The notes beneath the pieces were generated by a model. That model did no database searches. It saw nothing but the letters and a program-made list of their open reading frames with translations, and was not told where the DNA came from. Below are positions 38,301 to 50,900 of a DNA stretch of 64,000 nucleotides, piece after piece. Made by a program: the position numbers and the translations under genes. Each line of letters begins with the position of its first letter. Position 1 is the stretch's first letter. The DNA comes from Scortum barcoo (Eukaryota > Chordata > Actinopteri > Centrarchiformes > Terapontidae), in the NCBI GenBank assembly GCA_023238725.1, contig CM041547.1:20159144-20223143 (forward strand), written 5' to 3'.

Positions 38301-40079
38301 ACACAGCAATCTTGGCTGAACATCATCATTTATTACCCAGATAATGCACAATGTTTGTTTTGTCCATCCAGTAGCAGAAATATCAAAGATAATTAAAAAT
38401 ACATTCATATATGTATATATATATATATATGTATATAAGTACAATACTTCCTTCTGAGATGTGGTGGAGTACAAACAGAAAGTGACAAGAAAAGAAAATA
38501 CTCAAGTAAAGTGCCTCAAATTTGTGCTTAGGTCTGAACAGTTACATTGATGAAATAGAAACTGTAGATTCAAACAGTTCAGATGGTTAGCTAACAGCAA
38601 TGAATGATAAATTAAGATCCACAAAAAAATAAATAGGTTTAACATTTAACTTAAAGGATTAATAGTTGAAGTGTCCTGCTTCTGCTACTCACACACCAAC
38701 CTAAACATTTACATCTCTGTTGTGTGCGAACATACTGTAACAATATCCACTTTTATATAGTTATCAGTGTTAAATAACACCCATTTTAAAGCTTACTCAA
38801 CACCTTTGGATGTTGACAGGTGGCGTTGATAAAAGTGTACTTGAGTTCATCAGATGAGCTGTGGCATAAAGTAAAGACCGGGAAACACTGCTCTTTCAAA
38901 ATACTGTATACCAATTTTCGAATGTATATTTCAGCTACTTAAGGTACCCCCTGCATCTCCCCACCACCCCCACACACACACCACCCACACACCCCACGTC
39001 CGGTCGTAAGAACTCAGTTAGAGGATTTGTTTTAATTTGCTTCCCGGAAGGCCTTTTCCTGTTTTGATGGGCACAGGTGACCCCTGTTTTCCAGTCCTGT
39101 CACTACAGTCATTATTCAGCGCTGGTCACAGAGACACATCTGCCACAGCTGGGCACAGTTACAGCTTCCTTATGCACACCGGCATCCTGGAGGCCTAATA
39201 TACTTGGGAGATCCAGGGAACATAGTTTTTCTCATCAAGACAGAGATTTGGTGGCAGTCTAATTAGAATTTTTCTGTTTAAATTAGTCACAAAGGGCACT
39301 GAAAATCGGCCTACTTTAAAAAAAAGTCTTTAACGACACCAGTGGAATGATGTTATTGTTGTAAAATATTGTCCCTATGTCCGTTTGACATTGTGGTCTG
39401 AGTGGTTTGATCTGTTTGTGGACGTCTTTTGCACTCTGACCACATCTCTCATGTGATCTGTCGTAAGCAAAATCCAGAAATTCTGTGTTTGATTCATGGC
39501 TCTCAGACTTGATCAGGTTTGGTTGCGTCAACGTAGTTGTGCGTGTTTTTTTTATCTTTACAATAAAACACTACAATATACATGTCTTTACTTGGTAATG
39601 AGACTCACGAGGCTCAAATGGGAAGTTGTCCTTCTGTAAGATTCATTTCCATTCCACATTTGAGTCATATGAAATCTGGTGTCGGCAGCTGATTTTAAGA
39701 ATGGAAAAGTAGAAGTTGTGGCTGCTGTTTTCGACCAGCTCATCTCCGGTCCACTCACACAGTCTGTGACTCACTGGTTTTGGTAGGAAGCAGGAACTGC
39801 ATTTTCTTCTTTGACGTCTTTGCCGTGGACATTCGTGTTTGCATCTCTGTCAAGTGCGACAGAGCCATTTACTCTGGATTGTGTTAGGCTGCTTTTGGTG
39901 GGGAACAAAAATGATTATAACGTGTTGGCAAGAGCAATAACAGGAAGTCTGAACAACTGAGGGGACATAATATATTGGTTTCCTGGAACGCAATAATAGG
40001 GTGTGATTCTTGTTGTTATTCTAGGACTTCCTGTTGGTTTATCTTCTGTATTTCTCTGTGGATGTTGATGCCTCTGCAG
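35353..40079. other. Region between divergent ntn1 and pik3r5
   Basis: This stretch must hold the ntn1 promoter and first exon at its left end and the pik3r5 promoter with its noncoding 5' exon(s). It contains no convincing coding sequence. One candidate 5' UTR donor for pik3r5 is the AAAG/GTAAAAC at about 37550, next to a stretch free of repeats, but I cannot confirm it. A (TA)n tract lies at 38409-38430 and a C/A-rich tract at 38945-38998. Confidence 0.45.
38409..38430 (+). repeat. (TA)n microsatellite
   Basis: An AT-only alternating tract in the region between ntn1 and pik3r5, flanked by near-palindromic ATGTATATA pieces. Confidence 0.9.
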
Positions 40080-40085
40080 AAGAGG

Positions 40086-43000
40086 ATGCAGAAGATGGAG
40101 CAGAGCTCGTGCACAGAGGATCGTATCCAGCACGTCCTGGAGCGCTGCCTCTGTGACCTCGGTCTCGACACTCCTGACAAACAACTCTGGAACGGTAAGA
40201 CCCAATCCAATACAATCCATTCACAGATGGTGTGTTATAACTACTGTTGCTTCTTCCACATGTTCTGACATGCTGCTGTTGAACTCTGCTGAAATATTAA
40301 TTGAATGAGCGAGGCACTTTGTAGATATTTAACCTGATAAATCCTCAAACAAACACACCCAGCCAACCAACCGGGAACATGATGTTCATCTTATAGAGAC
40401 AAATGGGAATTGAAAGTGGTGACACACAGAGCGAAGAGTGACATACAGCATGTGGGAGTATCGTGTTACACACATTCATTTATTTATATTGCTGCTGCGA
40501 TAACTTCATTCAGCACTTTGACAACAGGGGAAAGTGATGAAAAATGCTTTTGCTGCCATTTCTACCCTTTGTGAATATTCATGTGCATCTTAAAGGTAGT
40601 GTGGTCACTGCCTGTCATCAGATTGAAACCTAAAAGGAGAAATACACATTTTGGCTCATGTTGCGTGTTCCTCGTCCGTCTGTCTAGTTGGGCTGTGCAT
40701 AAACCGCTGGTGTTTGGAGGAACTTGTGAAGAGAGATCCCCACAACTTCCTCATCCTTCTGCAGAAAGTACTGAGGAAAACAAAGGAGGTCAAGAGCCGA
40801 AAAACCAACATCATTTTTCCAAACTGTTTAGTGTAAATGGATGAATGACAGCGTGTTTCAATTCAGGATTTTTCTTCTCTTACAGGTGCTGGAGCAGTGT
40901 CGGTATGAGCTGGTGGTTCCCCTCACGCTCCTATTCTCGTCCACCCTCCTGAAAGTGAGTGAGTCATTTATGTCCAGTGGCGGAACACACAAACTCTTCC
41001 AATTTTACTTTTCGGTATTCATTGAACAATAAAATGTTTCTGTAATTCTCTTCCTTATTTAACCTGGTTTGTTGTCCCTTCCCTGTCCCTTTCAGTCTCC
41101 TTATGTGGCTCCAGACTGCGGCCTGCTGCAGGAGGCCTACCTGTTGTTCCACAGTTTCCTGGGCTGGCCGGAGCCCTGCTCCTCTGCCAGTAAACGCCTG
41201 CTGAACATCATCCAGCAGGAGCTCAGAGCACCAGGTAACACTGACGCGCTAATGTTTTCTCTCAAGTATGTGAAGTGAGTTTAAGCACATGGGGGGAAAA
41301 GTAATTAAAGGTTGGAAACCACAGGTTTAGTTATTTATCATGTATCAGTGTGACCATGTGGGGGCAGTGTTTACCTGCTAAGATATATTAAACTCTTTAC
41401 CTGCTTTGGTTTTAGGTATTTTATTTCAAAGGCTGGTGAGGACGGAGCAGGGTGTTTCCCCTGAGATCCACTGCTCTAAAACCATGTAAGTTTATTCAGA
41501 CTTTTCACGCATTAAAAGTGTGAGTTAAACAAGCCAAACATGGCATTTGTTTCTTTACATCTCTTACTTTTTATTGCACAAAAACCTTTTGACCATTTGA
41601 GTCAACTCTTTTGAGAAACTGATTTTTTTTCTTGTTTTTCACATCATCACCCTCCTTGTATGTGTGTGTTTGTCTCATCAGGACGGTGCTGTTAGTGAGT
41701 CCAGATGAGGACGTCCCTCCAGAGGTCCAGTCTGTCTCCGAGCAGCTGAGCGGCACCAAACACTCCAAAAGAGACGTCACCATCGTCCTCATCATGCAGG
41801 GCTTCCAGGCAGTTTTGGGCTCCAAGCACGACCTGAAGGCGCTCCACGCTGCCCTGCAGGTGACTGACCACCGTGTTTCGGGTTCACAATCCCTCTTTAT
41901 TTTCTTCTAGTTCCTCCCTAAAACAAACATCCTAATGTTCCTCCAGACGAAGCGGCCTGAGGAGCTGGAGCAGCTTTTGGAGGAGGTGACTGACAGCATG
42001 GAGACAGCGGCATCTAAAGCAGATCTCAGCACAGCTAGACAAGGTCTGCTGCAAAGCATGGAGAGGCTCAGGGAAGACCTTGGTGTTCCTTCTCCTAATG
42101 ATGGCTGCCCTGACACTGGTAAGACAGAAAATACATAAAATCCTAAGACTCAATACCATATCCACATTGTTGCTGCTGAGTTTGTTTGCTGAACCTGCTT
42201 TTCCAGATTGTTCTCACACAGTAGTGCTTCCTTAATCTGAGCATCACCTCCTCTCATTAGGGGCTGTCGAGACTTTCATGCTGCCCTTCCCCAAATGTCA
42301 CACACGCATCTGGGAAAACGACAACTTTGGTAAATAACTCTCCATAAACCTGCGCTATTTAGCAGAGATCTGTCTTTTACTATTCTCAAATGTTTTTCCT
42401 CTCTACATGCATGCAGATGTTCTCAATGACATCCTCGCAAGCGAGTCCAACCTGGACGTGCATCCAGACTGTTTCCTTAAAACGGAAACAGAAGAGGATG
42501 ATACTAATGACACCAGCGTGGATGAGGAAGACGAAGTGGAGGCAAACAAAGTGGAACTTGAGTTTCTAAACCACCGTATCTCCACTGCGTCTTCCTCCTC
42601 GAGAGACTCCATGTTTTCCAGCTACTCTCTCTCCTCCAGCTGGTCTGTCTCCACACCGTCTGGCTCCTCAGGTGTGGAAAGTGATTTCAGTGAGGATACT
42701 ACCCACGAGGATACAGAGGAAGGACAACCAAAGCCTCGAAAGAAACCCAAAAAGAAATCCAGGTCCATCTTAGGGGTAGAGCGCTTCTCCTTGCTTTTCA
42801 AGAATCCCCGCAGCCCGAGCATTTGCCGCCGTGCACAGAGTATGGGCTTCCGTGGGGATGTTACCAAAGACTTTCAAAGAACTGGGGCTCAGCTCAAACA
42901 CAGGTCCACGTCCAGCCAAGTTAATCCTCTGCATGCGTCACCTGCTTCTCTGGATCCTCTTTCCCCCAAGAAGCATGTGTGCGTCCGCAGGAGGCCGATC

Positions 43001-46000
43001 CTGAGCTGCGACGAAGGCGACGTGGCAGAGGTGCCCACCCTGGTCAAAGTGGTGGTGTTTGGAGGGGACAAAGAGGCCGGCAGGCTGGCCAGAGCATACA
43101 GTGACCTGCAGCAAAAAGAGAGTAAATGTCCCAGACTCACCAAGATGTGCAAGCTGCAGTTTTACTTAGTTCCCACCAAAAGGAAAGCTATGGGAAGCCC
43201 AGTAGGAGGACACACGCCAACTGAAGGGCAGATAGGAAGTTCAAGCAAAGCTGCTGTTTCTGTGGTGAGAACATCTGTCACATCTCAGCTCCTGCACCCT
43301 TTTCCCTGTACACGTAAATGTATACTTCACAGCACATTATAATGAAGCACCCTGTATGTTGGCTGTACTAGTTGTAACCAATGGCTTTATTAGTGGTTAA
43401 TAAATTATTCACAACTGTTTTTAGATCAGTGTTTGGTTTGCCAGATAGTCATTTATAAGTCATTAACAAAGCCATTAATAAAGGGTAATCAGATCTGTTG
43501 ACAAAACAACAAAAGTTAGAGAGTCGTTTAATTAATAATGAACATTTATAACTCCTATAACTATGAGGTTGTTACACCAATCCATCAAGTCTTTCATTGC
43601 AAATAATAAGTGGGTTTTGGTCCAAATGTTGTGCAGTACTTTTCATGAAGGTCAGAGGTCAAATTGTCCTTTGGAGAACTAAAAAGACAGTGTTTGTTCT
43701 GCTGGAGGAGCACTGGCTTGATCAACTCTCAGTAAAACCATTTAATTAAACCACTATCACTGTGTAAACTCCTTTTAAACAGCTTTTCTTTTTTCATTCT
43801 GACAGGAGTCTAATGGCAGCATACTGGACGACAATACAACTGATATAGCCCAGATGTTGGGCATGATCGACCCCTGGTACGAGCGCAACGTCCTCAACCT
43901 GCTCAGTCTGTCCTCTGACGTCGTTTGTCAGGTATCTACCACACCGACGTCATCACCTTTCTCTGCTCAAGACTGACATGTCTTCTTGTTAGGGACTGTG
44001 TAAAAATTATTAGAGGGGGAAGGAGAGTTAGAGAAGGGAGGGGTTATGTAGGAAGGGGAGGAGCATTTTTTGATGATCTTCTGACTTTTTCTCATCCCAG
44101 TTTTATTCTTACCTTGAGAGATTTTTGTTTTTATCATCTTATTAATGGGGATTCCGGCAGTTATGGTTGTTCAATGTGCAGCAGCCACCGCATGTGCTCA
44201 GTTTGCTCATACTGAAAGAAAATATTAACTATGAAAAATTAAACTGCATAGGCCTTTTAATTTTATGTGATGAAATCTAAAATTATCCACTCAGGTCATT
44301 TTCACACAATCCCTTAAAGTAAGTTTTTGTTTTTTTCTTGTGAGTAAAATGACAGTCCTTGACATTATGCCATTGTAGTGGGAGACAAAAAACATAATAA
44401 TGCTATTCTATAATAATAAATAATAATAAATAATCAATTAATAAATAATTTTCACATAGATAAAATGCATTGCACTCACAATGCAAATCCACTCACACCT
44501 AGGGGCAATTTAGAGTTGCCAATTAACCTGCATGTCTTTGGATTGTGGGAGAACCCACACAGGCACAGGGAGAACATGCAAACTCCACACAGAAGGGCCC
44601 GTGTCAACTGGGGATTGAACCCAGAACCCTCTTGCTGTGAGGCGACAGTGCTAACTACTACACCACTGTGCTGCCGTATTTTAGCGTTTCATAGATTAAA
44701 TGTTGTGTCTTTACACCTCAGACCAGCTGTGTTATGATAGAAATGTATCCACATAATTATTTTATCATCATAGCTTATATTGTCTGAAACTCATAAGTGT
44801 GTTCTCCTTGAACCAGACCGCCTGTAAAGAAGGCGACGTGTCAGTGAGCGGTGGCGGCACAGAGAGTCTTCCTCTGCTGGCTGACTTGGTGCTTTATTAC
44901 TGCAGACATGCAGACCAACCTGTTCTGGTGCAGCTTTACCAGGCGGAGGTGAGAGGAGCATTACACACACATGCACACACTCGTGCACACACATGCACGT
45001 GCACACACACACACACACACACTTTCACACACACTCAGTAAATACCTGTGTCAAGTAATAATTTGGGTTCTTCCTGCTCACAGCTGACCCTGGCTGGAGG
45101 AGAGAAGAGAAGGGAAGTGTTTATTCACTCTCTGGAGCTCGGCCACACCGCTGGAATCAGAGCTGTTAAGGCCATGGGTGAGTCACTCTGACAGACGTAC
45201 CCAGAGAGCTAAAACAGCAAGCACACACACACAGAGACACACACACACACACACTCAGAGTTTAATATGTGCTGCCTGTTTGTAGGTGCCGCCAGCAAAA
45301 GGTTTGGAATTGATGAAGAACGGGAGGCTGTCCCTTTAACTCTTAGTGTTTCCTACAACAAGGTATTGTTGCTGCTTTGACACCCACATATTTCCTGCAA
45401 CCACAACAATGACACACATATCTAAGTTATTTTTAAATCTGCACTGTTTGCTCTCCCATATAGGTGGCTGTTAGTGGGAGGAGTCAGTGGATCCAGACTG
45501 AGATGGTTTGCACGTCGATAAATCTTTGCAAAGCCTACAGGAAACCTGAGCAGCTAGGTGTGTGACATTAATATGGTCATCTGTTTTTTTTCTGCAATGT
45601 GATTTCTAAGCAAATCAAATCTCATCTATCTAGATTCAAGAATAGAAAGTCTGAAGCTGACCATGACTGAAGTCCTGAAGAGGCAGTGCTCCAAATCTAA
45701 AAAGGGCTTCAACCAGGTGAAAGACAGTTTTACATCAAACATTAAACTTAATTTCATGCACAGCTCCCCTCTGAAACACCCCCTCATTACACCTCTTCTC
45801 CCTCCACGTGCCCTCGCGCAGCACATATCCATGTCCGAGGTAAAGGTGGACAAGGTGCAGGTGAAGGGAGGAGAAGATGAGACGTTTGCTGTGTGTCTGG
45901 ATCAGGATGAGAAGAAGTTCATCCAAAGTGTCACCAGGTACTGCAGAGCATCGTCACTGACTATGATACCAGAATACCTTTACTTGAGTAAAAGTACTAC

Positions 46001-46945
46001 AGTATTACAACAATGTAAAAATATGACATTACTTACAAGGTGCTGGTAGGTGGATTTCGTTACTTTTGGACAGAGCCAGACTTTTTCCAGCCTTTATGCT
46101 AAGCTAAGAAAACGGCTGCTGGCTGTAGCTTCATATTGACTGCACAGACTTCTTCTTATCTTACTCTCTGCAAGAAGGTAAATAAATGTATTTCTCACAG
46201 TGTAAAAGTAAGGTACAGAAGTAACATTGCTGATATATTACTATAAGATTATTACATTTCTAATACACTTATGATTCATGATTATATGATTAATATTTAA
46301 CTGTTCTACTGTTGAGGCAGAGCTAGTTTTATTACTTTATATGCAGATACATAGTTTAGTCCTGTGGCTCCAACAGGGTGGTTGAGCTCCCTCAAAGGGT
46401 TTGGTCTTTTCCATTTTTGTCAAATATTGTGGACTTTGAACTCATTATCTCTCAAACATTTGTTTAAATGAAAATGAATCTGGGGCATTTAGAGGGAAAA
46501 TGACTACACTGCTTTTTTTGTGGTCACCACCAATGCAATGTGTTTTCTAAGCTTTTATAAGCATATGTTTTTATGTAAAATCCTACTCTGAAACGTAACT
46601 AGTAATAACAGCTGTTAAAGACATGTAGCAGAGGTAAGAATACAATGTTTCCCTCTGAAATGTAGCAAATGTATAACGCGGCATAAAATGCGAATAATCA
46701 CAAAAAATACGCTTCATAAGTTCAGCATTTGAGTTCATGTACTTGTTAACTTTCCACCTGTGTATTTTTCCTCAGTAATGCTGTGTCTTCTGTGCAGGTG
46801 TGAGGTGTCTCTGTGCTGTAAACCAGGGAGCAGCACAGACTGGATGTCCTACAAGCCGCTGCCTGGCCAGGTCCAGCCTCTGCACCCGTCCTACTGCTCT
46901 CTGCTCTGCCTTCCCATCACCTCTTTCTCTGCCCCGTATCCCTGA
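40086..46945 (+). CDS. pik3r5: PI3-kinase gamma regulatory subunit 5 (p101), 17 coding exons
   Basis: Adaptor of class IB PI3-kinase. It binds p110-gamma and brings it to G-beta-gamma at the plasma membrane. Exons: 40086-40194, 40688-40788, 40886-40954, 41096-41234, 41416-41485, 41682-41859, 41947-42118, 42261-42329, 42417-43264, 43806-43931, 44817-44948, 45084-45177, 45286-45362, 45464-45557, 45634-45716, 45822-45937, 46798-46945. All phases agree and the sum is 2625 nt, or 874 residues plus stop; human p101 has 880. Landmarks shared with human p101: CTEDRIQH near the N-terminus, DPHNFLILL, QRLVRTEQG, VVVFGGDK...GRLARAYSDL, GMIDPWYERNVL, VFIHSLELGHTAG, KRQCSKSKKGFNQ, FAVCLDQDEKK and C-terminal SLLCLPITSF. 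Exons 1-8 match the N-terminal helical part, exon 9 holds an acidic and Ser-rich linker, and the last exons cover the G-beta-gamma-binding part. An acceptor at 40079 shows that an upstream noncoding exon exists. The start could also be the second ATG at 40095. Confidence 0.95.
42417..43264 (+). CDS. pik3r5: pik3r5 large central exon
   Basis: This 848-nt exon (about residues 303-585) is far larger than its neighbours. It begins with DVLNDILASES, passes through a strongly acidic run rich in E, D and T and a Ser-rich run, then a basic KPRKKPKKKSRS cluster followed by GVERFSLLFKN. It ends with the conserved VVVFGGDK segment and LQFYLVPTKRK. The middle is poorly conserved and probably disordered; the end returns to folded sequence shared with PIK3R6. 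Donor GTGAGA at 43265. Confidence 0.92.
44487..44675 (-). mobile_element. tRNA-derived SINE, minus strand
   Basis: Read on the minus strand it begins GGCAGCACAGTGGTGTAGTA then GTTAGCACTG (an A-box-like stretch, complement of 44651-44666). GGTTCAATCCC follows (B box, within complement of 44611-44622), then CCCTGTGCCTGTGTGGGTTC and CAAAGACATGCAGGTTAATT. This is the layout of a widespread fish tRNA-related SINE. It lies in the intron of pik3r5 between 43932 and 44816 and has no coding capacity. Confidence 0.75.
44968..45035 (+). repeat. CA-rich microsatellite in a pik3r5 intron
   Basis: Imperfect CACACATGCA units followed by a perfect CA run (45001-45022) just downstream of the exon ending at 44948. 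The intron is only 135 bp, so half of it is repeat. Confidence 0.9.
45221..45254 (+). repeat. (CA)n microsatellite in a pik3r5 intron
   Basis: CA units interrupted by one GAGA. Fills much of the 108-bp intron 45178-45285. Confidence 0.92.
46030..46120 (-). repeat. Diverged copy of the GCTTAGCATAAAGACTGGAA repeat
   Basis: The reverse complement reads CTTAGCTTAGCATAAAGGCT, then a diverged TGGAAAAAG and GTCTGGCTCTGTCC, then CGAAATCCACCTACCAGCAC. It lies in the long last intron of pik3r5. Confidence 0.65.
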
Positions 46946-47622
46946 CACACTTCTCACTACACTGTGTGAATCCAAAGAGCTGATATGAAACTTACTCAGG
47001 GGTATTTGAACCAATGCGACACAGGCTGCAGAGTACAAATGCTGAATAGACAAAAAAAATGCACAATAATAATACCAATAATAAGGGTTACATTTATTGA
47101 CCTACATATGTTTCATGTTTATCCTGTGGCTGACAGCAAGGTGTGTCACCTTGTAGTTGTTTGGAGGTTGTTTAGGTGTTGTCCAGGTTTCTAGAGCCTT
47201 TTTTCCCCTGATCACATTGTTGATGTTATGGGAAGAGAAAGCTTCAGAAGTCTCAGAAACCTTAATATTAATGCCAACGCTCCGTCTGCGAGCACTTGAA
47301 TACATTTTGGAGAAACACAGTTTCGAGAAGTTTTACCAGTGAATATTTGCTGAAATATGCATAAGAATGCGCATGAACTGATGTTTGTGTTTGGATGATT
47401 TCACAGAGTCTCCCGGTCTCACTTGTCAAGTATGTCAATTATTTGCTGTCAGTAGCATAAAACTGATTACTTCATTACTATTGTGTACGTTCTGTGTATC
47501 CATGACACACATTCTACAAATGTGTAATAAAATAAAATAAAAGCTATTTATTTTGATGTAACAGCACTGAAAACATTTTTTAAAATATTTTTCATCATGT
47601 TTTTTCAATGTCAAACAACTGC

Positions 47623-47628
47623 AATAAA
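47623..47628 (+). terminator. pik3r5: Candidate pik3r5 polyadenylation signal
   Basis: AATAAA in a T-rich setting, followed by T-rich sequence. The overlapping AATAAA copies at 47526-47536 are alternatives. Assigned by position only. Confidence 0.4.
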
Positions 47629-47690
47629 ATAACTCTTCACTCAGCTGTTTATTCTTTATTATTATCATTCTTTGTGACTGCCTCTCTAGA

Positions 47691-47834
47691 ACTTCCTCTT
47701 ATGAGTCACTCACACGCTGTCTCACTGGCTAAGTAAGTAGAACCTGTCATCATCACATTGTTTCATTTGAAAGTAGCAGCAGCAGAGACACCTCGAAGGT
47801 GAAACCTGTGTCATACTTGTTCTCATTTATAAGG
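47691..47834 (+). promoter_or_regulatory. pik3r6: Candidate pik3r6 promoter: ETS/PU.1-like, AP-1, TATA-like
   Basis: An ETS core read on the minus strand as AAGAGGAAGT (47691-47700) lies next to a perfect AP-1 site TGAGTCA (47702-47708). A TTTATAAGG box is at 47826-47834, about 100 bp before the start codon. This would place transcription start near 47860 with a short 5' UTR. PU.1 and AP-1 sites are typical of myeloid promoters, which fits the known leukocyte role of PI3K-gamma. The function is inferred. Confidence 0.45.
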
Positions 47835-47934
47835 ACAGAAACTACACTGGTGAGCTCTGGAGGCATCGTGGCTTAGTTTTATTTGCACCAAGTGTGGTTT
47901 GGTGACATTTGTTTGACTCTGAGGAGCAGAAAAC

Positions 47935-50900
47935 ATGGGCGATCCGACAGGTGAGTGCATTCATTTCCTCTAAGACCTTGCTGTAACATGCAAACTTGTT
48001 AAGCTGGTTAAGGCTTGAAGTGTTGGAACGTAAACTTGTCTTTTAAAACAATAACATGTATCATTTTTAGCTGACATGGCCATCCCAACTGTGGAGGCCA
48101 GCCTGTACAACAACGTCCAGGCTGTTCTCAAAGGGATGAAAGGCCGCAGCTCTTCACAGAAAGGTGACTGAGGGAATAGGAGGCGGCAACTAAGTTTGAA
48201 TGCAACCAGTCATATGGTTAATAATAGTTATTAATCTCCTCTTAATAATCAAATACACGTCATCATCTAGGTTTAGTTAAATGTTGTGTTGATGTTTTTA
48301 CAGTAAGCCAGCTGCCAGTTAGCTTATCTTAGCATAAAGGCAGTGTCTAATTAACACATCGTATCTCATGTGTTTAATCTGTGAGTCGACCAGCTGTCAA
48401 ACAGTTCCTTCAAGATTTTAAATCATTTTAAATACATTATATATTATAAAAATGTGTCTTTTGCCTCAAAAGCTTTTGTGGCTTCATGACCTGTTTTGAG
48501 GCATTACAATAAGTTGGATCTCTCTGTATTATTCAGATGATTTTATGACTAATCAAAACGATTTGACATTTTTTTATTTGTTTAAAAAATGTGTCATAGT
48601 CAAAATGTAAAGTAAAGTGCTGTCTTTCTGCTCTGCAGGAATGCTGAGATGGAGTCTTCAGAAGAGGATGGAGAGCGATCCTTCCTGCAGCGCTTCACTG
48701 GTCCAGGTGTTGGTCGATGAGCTGGAGAAGAAGTTTAAGAGAGTTGGCGAGGTTTGGATCTTGTCCTTTAAAACTCAATGTAGATTTCCAAAAATTATTA
48801 AAATTATATTTACAAAAGCACATTTTAATTGAATGTTTTGTTTGATGGCTGAAACAGATTCCTAAAACACAATCCTACATGCACGTCATTCCAGTGCTGC
48901 ACATTCTCTACTATGTGGTTATTCAGGTAAGACACACCTGTGTGCCTCTAGCTGACAATATGTATCATTAGTAATGTTTTCTCTTTTATTGTTGTGCTAT
49001 TTCTTTATTTACCTTCCCAGGCAGGTGCCATGATTCCCACCAGCCTTTACCAGACAGTGCGTGAGTGTTTGATGAAACTGCTGACCTTACCGTCCCCTTA
49101 CTCTGCTGTGGCCCTGAGCACTCTGAGGAGCATCAAGATGGAAATGACCACACCAGGTATTCTGCATGTTCAGAGAGCTGAGATCAGCTACAAACAGCAC
49201 AGTATGAAAACTGATAACTCTTGACAGACTAATCCTTCCGGACAACAGGCTCACTGTATGAGAGGAGAGTCGTTGCAGAGCAGAACTTGAGGACTGAGCC
49301 CTTTACCTTGCAGGAAAGGTGAGTGTATTCTTTAAACGGTGCAGAGCTGAACACTGAAAAAAGCATTTTATCACACCACTGTCTCTTCATTCCCTGTTTT
49401 TTGATTCCCTCCAGGGTGTTCGTGCTCGCTGACCCAGCTGTGTTTTCTCCTCCACTGGAAGCAACAGTGAGAGCACATTTGGAGGTGTCCGGCTCGCTCA
49501 GGAACACACTAACCGTGAAGAAAAATGTGGTGCTACGTGTGCTGCAGACAGGGCTGGGGACAACCTGCCAAAGCTCCAGACTAACTCAGGCCCTGGAGGC
49601 AAGCAAGTTTAATGAGACGTTTTGAACAAAGTAGCCATGCCAGTAGTGTGAGTCTAGGGATGGCAATGCTGGTCTGTTTGGTCCAGATGAAAACAGGTCA
49701 GAAATTATTGGAAAAATTCACTTATCATCCTAAGGAGTATCTCATCGTACAAAATGTTGTACAGGCATTCGTGATTCCCAAAGAATGGATCTTATTGGCT
49801 TCAGTTCTTATCTTAAAGGTGCCTCCATGAGGTTGACATTTTTGGTTATGTGAAATGTGATACCGGCATTCATGTCTCCCACAAGATGAACTGTGAACTT
49901 GTGGATTTGTTTGGTACTTTGGTATATCTCTAAATCGCAGCCAAACAAATGGAATTCCTCAGCTGTACTTTGTGCTTAGTGCTAATCGGTTTGCATGCTG
50001 ACATGTAAAACTAAGATTCTGATCGTGGCAAACATTATACCTGCTGAACAGTAGCATGTTAGCCATGCCATTGTTAGCACATTGCCATGCTAGTGTTAGC
50101 ATTTAGCTCAAAGTACTGTGGTGACCAACTACAGTCTCACAGAGTTGTTCTAGCATAGCTCTACACTCTGAGTCTTGCTGATGAATGCTTGAATGAGGCA
50201 AGTTTATTTCTCACTTGGCTACATAAATGATATCATCAGCTGTATTCAGAGCTTCAGAACAGCAGGAGCGGTGTTTAAATGAGATCTTGTGTCTTTTGTG
50301 TATTTCAGACTTTAGAGGACCATATGGTTGAGAAATATTTCCGGGAAGTGGTTCAGGCCGTGGATCAGAGTATAAAGCACGGTGCAGGTGGTCATGAAAA
50401 CTATCTGTCCAAACTACAAGACATATACAGAGACATCTCGACTTCCTCTAAAGGTGTGTGTTTTGCTGTTGTGGACAGTTCAGAATGGGCAGAGATGAAC
50501 ATTTTGACAGGATGGCCATATTCTTTCTTCCTTGTTCCTTTTTGTTCTCAGAAATAACCAAGGTAGATCACGGCTGTGTGTGCAGCACTGCAATGCCCTT
50601 TCCAGAGATCAATTTCCACTTGTGGAAAGATGAAGATGATCTGAGTGAGTCAGTCAGACAAAGAAAAACTGCCACTACTTTTATATTTCTGTTCATGAGT
50701 GACCCATTTGCCGCAGTAAAAAAATTCACACTAAATGTATCTCCCCTGAAGGGAATCTGCTGGCAGACTTCGCCCGGTGTTGTTTCCCCTCCAGTGTTGA
50801 TAAAGAAGAGATGGACAAAAGACATTCAGTTCAGTCTGCGGACAGCGGCATAGAGAAAGATCTAAAGGAGAATGACTTTGACGAAACTGAGCAACATCCA

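Larger units (their letters stand above)
46946..47934 (+). other. pik3r5 3' UTR and pik3r6 upstream region
   Basis: Only 989 bp separate the pik3r5 stop from the pik3r6 start. AATAAA signals at 47526-47536 and 47623-47628 would end the pik3r5 transcript at about 47.55-47.65 kb, leaving roughly 200 bp for the pik3r6 promoter. Confidence 0.6.

Noticed and set aside
44600..44675. tRNA gene signal on the minus strand
   Set aside because: A- and B-box-like pieces are present, but they belong to a SINE; there is no intact cloverleaf.
49612..49830. A 72-codon frame in pik3r6 intron 7
   Set aside because: It lies in the dispersed repeat and has no family resemblance.
50458..50853. A 131-codon frame overlapping pik3r6
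   Set aside because: It reads intron sequence and exon 9 of pik3r6 without splicing. The exon fits the gene model in this frame only for part of its length.
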